DNA from: STD2-102 sp964414205
GTDB lineage: Bacteria; Bacillota; Clostridia; Christensenellales; CAG-917
DNA length: 5,198 nt
Direction: 5' to 3'
Assembly: GCA_964414205.1 (NCBI GenBank)
Contig: CAYPVP010000079.1
Span: 1-5,198 of the forward strand
The notes beneath the pieces are model-generated. The model worked only from the letters and a program-made list of their open reading frames with translations. It was not told the origin of the DNA and did no database searches. Positions within the stretch are counted from its first letter, which is position 1. Each line of letters starts with the position of its first letter. The translations under genes were made by a program, and so were the position numbers. Below, piece after piece: positions 1 to 5,142 of the stretch.

Positions 1-1
1 A

Positions 2-871
2 ATGAGCACACGTGATATTCAATTTCATATTCAAGAAATATATGGATTTGAAGTATCTCCTCACTTAGTTAGTGAAATTACTGATGAAGTTATTGATGAA
101 GTTCGTGCATGGCAAGGACGTCCTTTAGAGGAAGTTTATCCAATTTTATTTTTAGACTGCATTGTAGTAAAATGCCGTCAAGATAAAACTGTAATTAATA
201 AAAGTGTTTTTCTTGCTTTAGCGATTAATATGGAAGGCAAGAAAGAACTTTTAGGCATGTATATCGCACAGAATGAAGGTGCTAAATTTTGGCTTAGCGT
301 AATAACTGAACTCAAAAATCGAGGGGTAAAGGATATTTTAATCGCTTGCGTTGATGGTCTAAAAGGTTTTCCTGAGGCTATTAATAGCGTATATCCTAAA
401 GCTGAAGTTCAGCTCTGTATTGTGCATCAAATACGTAATAGTCTTAAATTTGTATCATATAAAGATCGCAAAGAGGTAGCTGCTGATTTGAAACAAATTT
501 ATAGTTCAATATCAGCTAAGGAAGCTGAATTTGAACTTGATTTATTTGCAGAAAAATGGGACAAAAAATATGGTATGATATCTAAACAATGGCGTTCCAA
601 CTGGCCAAACATTATTCCGTTTTTTGAATATTCTCCTGAAATTCGCAAGGTTATATATACTACAAATGCTATAGAATCACTTAATCATACTTTGCGAAAA
701 ACGTTAAAAACCAAAGGAGTGTTGCCTAATGATGATGCGGTTTATAAATTGCTTTATTTGAGTATAAATCGAGTATCTAAAAAATGGACAATGCCAATTC
801 GCAACTGGAGCAGTGCTTTAAACCAGTTGATGATAAAATTTTCAGATATATTTCAAGACTTAGGTTATTAG
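2..871 (+). CDS. IS256-family (mutator-type) transposase, 5' end cut by the window
   Basis: This is a DDE transposase that cuts and joins the ends of its own insertion sequence. The 289 visible residues match the catalytic and C-terminal parts of IS256-family proteins. The presumed catalytic residues are D52 (in FLDCIVVK), D118 (in ACVDGLKGFP) and E225 (in TTNAIESLN). The family-typical CIVHQIR (139-145) lies between the second Asp and the Glu, and a conserved KKWTMP follows near 260. Family members are usually about 400 residues, so roughly 110 N-terminal residues lie off the left edge. The ATG at position 2 corresponds to an internal MSTRDI motif and is probably not the true start. The reading frame is intact in the window and ends in TAG. 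Leu TTA and Ile ATA codons are frequent here and rare in the sampled parts of trxB, which fits recent transfer. The family call is firm; activity is unknown because the N-terminus is unseen. Confidence 0.93.
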   Translation: MSTRDIQFHIQEIYGFEVSPHLVSEITDEVIDEVRAWQGRPLEEVYPILFLDCIVVKCRQDKTVINKSVFLALAINMEGKKELLGMYIAQNEGAKFWLSVITELKNRGVKDILIACVDGLKGFPEAINSVYPKAEVQLCIVHQIRNSLKFVSYKDRKEVAADLKQIYSSISAKEAEFELDLFAEKWDKKYGMISKQWRSNWPNIIPFFEYSPEIRKVIYTTNAIESLNHTLRKTLKTKGVLPNDDAVYKLLYLSINRVSKKWTMPIRNWSSALNQLMIKFSDIFQDLGY

Positions 872-877
872 TTTCAT

Positions 878-949
878 TATCTTTCATGACTTCATTTCGT
901 CCTGAAAAGCCTTTGGCTTTTCGGGTACTTCACTCTGTCATGAAAGATA
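878..949 (+). repeat. Nested inverted repeat (large hairpin) after the transposase stop
   Basis: The outer arms TATCTTTCATGAC (878-890) and GTCATGAAAGATA (937-949) are perfect 13-bp reverse complements. Inside them, 901-911 (CCTGAAAAGCC) pairs with 915-925 (GGCTTTTCGGG) as an 11-bp stem with one G-T pair and a TTT loop. The whole begins 7 bp after the transposase stop codon. No T-run follows on the + strand and no matching run lies on the other side, so it is not a standard intrinsic terminator. It could protect the transposase mRNA 3' end, block read-through in or out of the element, or form a cruciform. The pairing is seen directly; the role is inferred. Confidence 0.7.
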
Positions 950-1000
950 TCTACCAAAGGTTATTTTCTTAAAAATTAAGATTATGACTTGACATTTTAT

Positions 1001-1173
1001 GAAAAACAAATTATATTTGAATAATTGTAATTTTAAGTGGTAAAAAATTTTGAAACAAAGTAATTTTAATACATTATAAAAGAAATGATGCTGTATTTAC
1101 AACCTGATTATAATGGAATATAAAAAACGAATATTATGTTTAAATATTTGATTATTTTGTGACTTTATTGCAC
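1001..1173. other. AT-rich spacer with no recognisable gene
   Basis: This stretch lies between the presumed right end of the insertion sequence and the terminator of the minus-strand unit. I see no reading frame with a ribosome binding site, no tRNA-like structure and no clear repeat. A TATAAT occurs at 1109-1114, but the matching upstream hexamer (TGATGC at 1086-1091) is poor, so no promoter is called. Confidence 0.5.
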
Positions 1174-1205
1174 AAAAAAAATCGAGCATGCCTAAGCACG
1201 CCCGA
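1174..1205 (-). terminator. Rho-independent terminator of the nrdD-trxB unit
   Basis: On the minus strand, 1205-1196 and 1191-1182 form a 10-bp stem (TCGGGCGTGC with GCATGCTCGA) around a TTAG loop, followed by eight T residues (1181-1174). The two imperfect positions are G-U pairs in minus-strand RNA but A-C mismatches in plus-strand RNA, so the structure is best in the minus direction. It lies about 70 bp after the trxB stop codon, as expected for the end of that transcript. Confidence 0.88.
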
Positions 1206-1275
1206 GTCAAATTTGATTTTAATGATTGTTTAATGTCTAAATTAACCAAGTTGATTCAAATTAGTTAGATGAAAA

Positions 1276-2193
1276 TTAGTCAAATTTTAGATTGTCAACA
1301 TAGCCACATGCAGAAAGTGAAGCGATTGCTCCATCAGAAACTGCTGTCAAAACTTGTCTAACTTTTTTTGTTCTTGCATCGCCAGCAACAAAAAGACCGT
1401 CAGTTTTTGTTTTGCAACTTTCATCTGCAACAAAATAGCCTTGTTCGTCAAGGTCAACCAAATCTTTGAATGCTTGATTGTTTGGCACTTGACCAATGCA
1501 AATAAAAACTCCTTTTGCATCAATTTTCAAAATGCTATTGTCTTTTGTGTTTTTGAAAACGAGTCCTGAAAGTTCTTCTTGACCAAGCAATTCTTGCAAT
1601 TGAAGATTGTGATGAATTTCAACATTGCTACGACTTCTGAGAGTGTCTTGAAGTTTTTGTTCTCCAAAAAACTTGTCAAAAAGAGTGCATACAGTGACTT
1701 TTTTGCAAGTGTTTGAAAGCAAAATTGCATATTGAAGTGCAGTGTTTGCATCTCCAATCAAGCAAACTTCTTCGTCTTGAAAAAATGCACCATCACAGAC
1801 TGCACAATATGAAACGCCTTTGCCGACCAATTCTTCTTCTCTTTCAACTCCGATTTGGCGAGGTTTGACACCAGTTGCCAAAATCACGCTTTTGGCATCA
1901 TAATCAGAATATTCAGTTTTGATTTTGAAAACATTGTCGATTTTTTCAATTTTTTCAACTTTGTCCAATTCAATTTCAGCACCCATGTCAACAACTTGTT
2001 CCATCATCTTTTCTGTGAGTTCGCTTCCACTGATTTGTTTGATTGTTGGAAAGTTTTCAACTCTTGGAGAAAGTGCAATTTGTCCTCCAATGGTTTCAGA
2101 TTCCAAAATTAAAACAGACTTTCCACTTCTTAGCGCATAGAGTGCTGATGCAAATCCTGCAACACCTGCTCCTACAATAACAATATCGTACAT
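1276..2193 (-). CDS. trxB: Thioredoxin-reductase-like FAD flavoprotein with a degenerate NADPH motif
   Basis: This flavoprotein of the thioredoxin reductase family (305 residues, usual length about 305-320) passes electrons through FAD and a CxxC pair to a thioredoxin or glutaredoxin in the cytoplasm. Visible motifs are the N-terminal dinucleotide fold GAGVAG (8-13), the redox centre CAVCDG (C130 and C133), and the C-terminal FAD motif GDAR followed by RQ and SDG (271-288). In the second nucleotide-binding domain the usual GGGNTA reads IGDANTA (146-152), and the HRR-type phosphate-binding motif is replaced by VCTLFDKFF (168-176). NADPH may therefore not be the donor; ferredoxin-dependent flavin thioredoxin reductases of clostridia are a possible parallel. 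The start is the second Met of the longer open frame: GAGG lies 5 nt upstream, whereas the 17-residue extension overlaps a hairpin and has no homologous look. It lies 117 bp after nrdD on the same strand and probably serves NrdD's fused redoxin domain. The family is sure; the electron donor is inferred. Confidence 0.93.
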   Translation of the reverse strand: MYDIVIVGAGVAGFASALYALRSGKSVLILESETIGGQIALSPRVENFPTIKQISGSELTEKMMEQVVDMGAEIELDKVEKIEKIDNVFKIKTEYSDYDAKSVILATGVKPRQIGVEREEELVGKGVSYCAVCDGAFFQDEEVCLIGDANTALQYAILLSNTCKKVTVCTLFDKFFGEQKLQDTLRSRSNVEIHHNLQLQELLGQEELSGLVFKNTKDNSILKIDAKGVFICIGQVPNNQAFKDLVDLDEQGYFVADESCKTKTDGLFVAGDARTKKVRQVLTAVSDGAIASLSACGYVDNLKFD

Positions 2194-2197
2194 ATTT

Positions 2198-2202
2198 TCC
2201 TC
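2198..2202 (-). promoter_or_regulatory. Ribosome binding site that sets the trxB start
   Basis: On the minus strand GAGGA at 2202-2198 has its GAGG core 5 nt before the ATG at 2193-2191. This selects the 305-residue start over the upstream ATG at 2244, which would add 17 residues encoded through the intergenic hairpin. Confidence 0.85.
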
Positions 2203-2212
2203 GTTTAGCGTG

Positions 2213-2247
2213 TGTGTGGCATGCTTATGATTTGGGCATGCCACACA
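2213..2247 (-). promoter_or_regulatory. Perfect 12-bp intercistronic hairpin between nrdD and trxB
   Basis: TGTGTGGCATGC (2213-2224) and GCATGCCACACA (2236-2247) are exact reverse complements around an 11-base loop. In the minus-strand transcript the hairpin starts about 63 nt after the nrdD stop and ends 10 nt before the trxB ribosome binding site. No T-run follows it in that direction, so complete termination is unlikely. It may be an mRNA processing or stability element that sets the relative levels of the two proteins, or a protein-binding palindrome. The structure is seen directly; the role is inferred. Confidence 0.7.
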
Positions 2248-2310
2248 AAATTTCTTATTTTTTTAAAGTTTTTTCAAACAAAATCAAAAATTGAATTTGT
2301 GATGAAAAAC

Positions 2311-4686
2311 TTATTTTTGACTTTCAATAAATCTTCTGATTTCACTTGCATTTTCAAACTTGTCAAAGCCATCACAATTTGGAACAAGCAATGTTGGTGC
2401 TTTTCTTACTCCGTGTTCAATTGTGAGATTTTTGTTTTCTTCTGCATCAATCACTGAGAATGAAATTCCTGCTTTTTCAAGCATTGCTTTTGCCATTTTG
2501 CAGTTTGGACAAGTTTTTGTTGCAAACAACAAAATTCCTTCTTCTTGTGCTTTTGCATTTCCACAGCAACAATTTTCTTGTGGCTCAGAAGCATGTGAGT
2601 TTTTCAAAACGGAAGTTTCAATGACATATTCTTTTCTGTGACCAAATTCAGCAGTTTTTCCATCATTCCAGTTTTGAACAGGACGATAGTAGCCAGTGAT
2701 ACGGCTGTAAACTTCTGTTTTTCGACCACAAATTGGACATTCATAGACTTCGCCTGAAATGTAGCCATGGTCTGCGCAAATTGAATAGGTTGGTGACAAA
2801 GTATAGTATGGCAATTTGTAGTTTTCAGCAATTTTCTTCACCAAGTTTGCAGCAGATTGCCAATTTTCAAGTTTTTGTCCAAGGAAAGCGTGAAAAACTG
2901 TTCCTGATGTGTAGAGTGTTTGAAGTTCATCTTGAATGTCAAGTGCAGTGAAAATGTCATCAGTGTAGCCAACTGGAAGGTGAGAACTGTTTGTGTAGTA
3001 TGGAACGGTTTCTCCATCTTTTTTTGCTGTGATGATGTCAGAAAATTTTTCGACATCATGTTTTGCAAGACGATATGAAGTTGATTCAGCAGGAGTTGCT
3101 TCAAGATTGTAGAGGTCTCCATATTTTTCTTGATAGTCTGAAAGTTTGTTTCTCATGAAGTTCAAAACTTCTTTTGTGAATTCTTGTGCAGATTGTGTTG
3201 TCAAATCTTTGCGAATCCACTTTGCATTGAGGCATGCTTCATTCATTCCGACCAAGCCGATTGTGGAGAAGTGGTTGCTGAAAGAACCAAGATATTTTCT
3301 TGTGTAAGGATAGAGTCCTTCATTCAAAAGTCTTGTGATGACATTGCGTTTGGTTTTGAGGCTTCGAGCAGAGATGTCCATGAGTTTTTCAAGGCGTTTG
3401 TAGAAATCTTGTTTGTCTTCTGCAAGATAAGCAATTCTTGGCATGTTGATTGTGACAACCCCAACAGAACCTGTTGATTCACCAGAACCAAAATAGCCAC
3501 CTGATTTTTTGCGAAGTTCACGAAGGTCAAGACGCAAACGACAGCACATACTTCTGACATCTGATGGTTCCATGTCGCTGTTGATATAGTTTGAAAAATA
3601 TGGTGTGCCATATTTAGCAGTCATTTCAAACAAAAGTTTGTTGTTGTCTGTTTCTGACCAATCAAAGTCTTTTGTGATTGAATAGGTTGGAATTGGATAT
3701 TGAAAACCACGGCCGTTGGCATCGCCTTCAATCATAATTTCAATGAATGCACGATTGACCATGTCCATTTCTTTTTTGCAATCTTTGTATTTGAAAGGCA
3801 TTTCTTTTCCACCAACAATGGCATTCAATTCGGCAAGGTCGTTTGGTACAACCCAATCCAAAGTGATGTTTGTGAAAGGCGATTGTGTTCCCCAACGAGA
3901 TGGTGTGTTGACGCCATAAATGAATGATTGAATACATTGTTTGACTTCTTTATAGGTCAAATTGTCTGCTTTGACAAATGGAGCCAAATAGGTGTCAAAA
4001 GATGAAAATGCTTGTGCGCCAGCCCATTCATTTTGCATGATTCCAAGAAAATTGACCATTTGGTTGCAAAGTGTAGAAAGGTGAGAAGCAGGTGCAGAAG
4101 TAATCTTTCCTGGAATTCCACCAAGTCCCTCATTTATGAGTTGTTTCAAAGACCATCCTGCACAGTATCCTGTGAGCATTGAAAGGTCATGAATGTGAAT
4201 TTCAGCATTTTTGTGTGCTTGTTCAATTTCATTGTCATAGATTTCAGAAAGCCAATAGTTTGCAGTGATTGCTCCTGAGTTTGACAAAATCAAACCACCA
4301 ACTGAATAGGTGACGGTTGAGTTTTCTTTGACACGCCAATCAGCAACTTTCAAATAGTTGTCAACGGTGTCTTTGTAGTCAACAATGGTTGACTTCATAT
4401 TTCTGATTTTTTCGTGTTGTTTTCTATACAAAATGTATGCTTTTGAAACATCAACATAACTTGATTGAATCAAAACAACTTCCACTGAGTCTTGAATGTC
4501 TTCAACGGTGACAACATCATTTTTGACTTTGCCACTGAAATCAGCAGTGACTTTCAAAGAAATCAAATCAATGATGTCGCTGGTGTATGATTTTCCAACA
4601 GCGTTGAATGCTTTTTCAATGGCAATTTTGATTTTGCCAAGGTCGAATTCTGCGATGTTTCCATCTCTTTTCTTTACGTTCAACAT
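2311..4686 (-). CDS. nrdD: Anaerobic (class III) ribonucleoside-triphosphate reductase with fused C-terminal redoxin domain
   Basis: This oxygen-sensitive glycyl-radical enzyme reduces ribonucleoside triphosphates to deoxyribonucleotides for DNA synthesis. It has an N-terminal ATP-cone (about 1-95: VKKRDGN near the start, VEDIQDSVE at 61-69, AYILYRKQHEKIR near 90), which is the usual allosteric activity domain. The catalytic barrel includes C175 (GYCAGW) and the doublet MCCR (380-383), candidate thiyl and disulfide cysteines. The zinc site is C637, H640, C650 and C653. The glycyl radical residue is G665 in SRITGYYRP (661-669). Most NrdDs end soon after the radical loop, near 700-720 residues. 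Here a linker with three consecutive Cys (706-708) leads to a glutaredoxin/NrdH-like domain (about 716-791) with TCPNCK (C726 and C729) and a probable cis-proline in KAPT (P764). Start: AAGGAG lies 8 nt upstream of the ATG. It is first in a unit with trxB and has NrdR-like sites upstream. The activase NrdG, needed to form the radical, is not in the window. Confidence 0.97.
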   Translation of the reverse strand: MLNVKKRDGNIAEFDLGKIKIAIEKAFNAVGKSYTSDIIDLISLKVTADFSGKVKNDVVTVEDIQDSVEVVLIQSSYVDVSKAYILYRKQHEKIRNMKSTIVDYKDTVDNYLKVADWRVKENSTVTYSVGGLILSNSGAITANYWLSEIYDNEIEQAHKNAEIHIHDLSMLTGYCAGWSLKQLINEGLGGIPGKITSAPASHLSTLCNQMVNFLGIMQNEWAGAQAFSSFDTYLAPFVKADNLTYKEVKQCIQSFIYGVNTPSRWGTQSPFTNITLDWVVPNDLAELNAIVGGKEMPFKYKDCKKEMDMVNRAFIEIMIEGDANGRGFQYPIPTYSITKDFDWSETDNNKLLFEMTAKYGTPYFSNYINSDMEPSDVRSMCCRLRLDLRELRKKSGGYFGSGESTGSVGVVTINMPRIAYLAEDKQDFYKRLEKLMDISARSLKTKRNVITRLLNEGLYPYTRKYLGSFSNHFSTIGLVGMNEACLNAKWIRKDLTTQSAQEFTKEVLNFMRNKLSDYQEKYGDLYNLEATPAESTSYRLAKHDVEKFSDIITAKKDGETVPYYTNSSHLPVGYTDDIFTALDIQDELQTLYTSGTVFHAFLGQKLENWQSAANLVKKIAENYKLPYYTLSPTYSICADHGYISGEVYECPICGRKTEVYSRITGYYRPVQNWNDGKTAEFGHRKEYVIETSVLKNSHASEPQENCCCGNAKAQEEGILLFATKTCPNCKMAKAMLEKAGISFSVIDAEENKNLTIEHGVRKAPTLLVPNCDGFDKFENASEIRRFIESQK

Positions 4687-4694
4687 AAAATGTT

Positions 4695-4700
4695 CTCCTT
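4695..4700 (-). promoter_or_regulatory. Strong ribosome binding site of nrdD
   Basis: AAGGAG reads on the minus strand from 4700 to 4695 and lies 8 nt before the ATG at 4686-4684. This supports the annotated start and efficient translation. Confidence 0.9.
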
Positions 4701-4734
4701 ATTTTTGCTTTTGAGCAGGCTAATTTACTCTTGC

Positions 4735-4763
4735 ATTATAGCAAGTCGATAAAAGTGTGTCAA
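4735..4763 (-). promoter_or_regulatory. Perfect sigma-70/sigma-A promoter of nrdD
   Basis: On the minus strand TTGACA (4763-4758) is followed after exactly 17 bp by TATAAT (4740-4735). Both hexamers are full consensus matches at the optimal spacing. Transcription should begin near 4728, giving a leader of about 41 nt with the ribosome binding site at its end. A promoter this strong would normally need a repressor, and NrdR-like sites lie directly upstream. Confidence 0.92.
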
Positions 4764-4770
4764 TAGAAAA

Positions 4771-4786
4771 TCACAAAATGTTGTAT
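4771..4786 (-). promoter_or_regulatory. NrdR box, promoter-proximal (weaker copy)
   Basis: TCACAAAATGTTGTAT matches the known NrdR-box consensus acaCwAtATaTwGtgt at 12 of 16 positions and keeps the CACAA and TTGT halves. It starts 7 bp upstream of the -35 hexamer. NrdR is the zinc-finger/ATP-cone repressor of ribonucleotide reductase genes and typically binds paired boxes. The weak match is made credible by the second copy exactly 32 bp away. The nrdR gene itself is not in the window. Confidence 0.8.
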
Positions 4787-4802
4787 AAATTTTTTTCATC
4801 AA

Positions 4803-4818
4803 ACACAATATGTTGTGG
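4803..4818 (-). promoter_or_regulatory. NrdR box, promoter-distal (strong copy)
   Basis: ACACAATATGTTGTGG matches the NrdR consensus acaCwAtATaTwGtgt at 14 of 16 positions and is nearly palindromic. Its start is 32 bp from the start of the proximal box. That is about three helical turns, so both sites lie on the same DNA face, which is the arrangement known for NrdR-regulated nrd promoters. It lies 10 bp from the upstream terminator. Confidence 0.87.
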
Positions 4819-4828
4819 TTTGCCCACT

Positions 4829-4860
4829 AAAAAACCGATTTTGCATTTTGCAAAAATCGG
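4829..4860 (-). terminator. Minus-strand rho-independent terminator upstream of the nrdD operators
   Basis: Read on the minus strand, CCGATTTTTGCA (4860-4849) pairs with TGCAAAATCGG (4845-4835) with one bulged base and a 3-base loop, followed by six T residues (4834-4829). On the plus strand no T-run follows the stem. It should end a minus-strand transcript coming from the right and insulate the nrdD control region. No convincing gene for it to serve is visible in the window. Confidence 0.78.
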
Positions 4861-4992
4861 CAGAATTTGTAAAAACTAAAATTGAATTTGTAGAAAGTTG
4901 AAGACAAGATTCAAAAATTTGCATAATGCTAGCAAAATTGCAAAAAATTGTGAATTTAGTTTTCAAAAAAATGACATTTGAGTTTCAAAGAC
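4829..4992 (-). ncRNA. Candidate small RNA between an orphan promoter and terminator (speculative)
   Basis: A promoter-like pair on the minus strand (TTGACT at 5027-5022, TATTCT at 5004-4999, spacing 17 bp) would start RNA near 4992, and a good terminator ends it at 4829, giving about 164 nt. The interval has no reading frame with a ribosome binding site. Apart from the terminator stem, I see only the 8-bp palindrome TGCTAGCA (4927-4934) and loosely repeated TTTTGCAAA-like words. In DNA this AT-rich a promoter-like pair can arise by chance, so the call rests mainly on the otherwise unexplained terminator. Confidence 0.25.
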
Positions 4993-4998
4993 AATTCA

Positions 4999-5027
4999 AG
5001 AATAGCCAAAAAAGGCATCAAAGTCAA
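4999..5027 (-). promoter_or_regulatory. Possible promoter for the orphan minus-strand transcript
   Basis: TTGACT (5 of 6 consensus matches) and TATTCT (4 of 6) are separated by 17 bp on the minus strand. The -10 element is mediocre. The orientation toward the terminator at 4829-4860, with no gene between, is what makes the pair notable. Confidence 0.35.
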
Positions 5028-5109
5028 GGCACTGCGAAAAAAAATTAAAAATTAGTTTTGGCAGAAAAAATTTTGCATTAAAAAAGGTTTGCAAAATCAA
5101 AAAAAGTCA

Positions 5110-5142
5110 TTCAATTTGATTTGTCAAATCAGAAACATTGAA
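5110..5142. repeat. Compact palindrome, possible operator
   Basis: TGATTTG (5117-5123) and CAAATCA (5125-5131) are perfect 7-bp arms around a single T. Outer arms TTCAAT (5110-5115) and ATTGAA (5137-5142) add a second nested pair. Odd-centred palindromes with tight spacing resemble binding sites of dimeric regulators, perhaps for a gene beyond the right edge. In AT-rich DNA a palindrome like this may also be chance. Confidence 0.35.

Larger units (their letters stand above)
1..1000 (+). mobile_element. Partial IS256-family insertion sequence, right part only
   Basis: The element is inferred from the transposase gene and the noncoding tail after it. The left end and left inverted repeat are outside the window. 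The right boundary is approximate: the segment near 982-998 contains ACTTGACAT, which resembles from memory the terminal repeats of several Firmicute IS256-family elements (TGTCAAGT on the other strand). A small inverted repeat, TCTTAA/TTAAGA (967-981), lies just inside it. A target-site duplication cannot be tested without the left flank. The element sits downstream of the terminator of the nrdD-trxB unit, so it does not interrupt a visible gene. Confidence 0.6.

Noticed and set aside
784..972. 62-residue plus-strand frame overlapping the end of the transposase
   Set aside because: It starts inside the transposase in another frame, has no ribosome binding site, and runs through the nested hairpin. 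It is best explained as noncoding tail of the insertion sequence.
1050..1079. TTGAAA followed by TATAAA as a plus-strand promoter in the left spacer
   Set aside because: The spacing is 19 bp, no gene follows in that direction, and such words are common in AT-rich DNA.
2194..2244. 17-residue N-terminal extension of the trxB product
   Set aside because: The extension is encoded through the intergenic hairpin, and a good ribosome binding site directly precedes the ATG at 2193. The family normally starts just before the GxGxxG fold.
2838..3122. Open frames on both strands inside nrdD, such as this one and 3184-3477 on the plus strand
   Set aside because: They are shadows of a clear 791-residue coding frame, with no family resemblance or translation signals.
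4840..5100. Recurring TTTTGCAAA-like words suggesting a repeat array or CRISPR
   Set aside because: Spacing is irregular, the words are short and degenerate, and no constant repeat unit or spacers are present. Base composition explains them.
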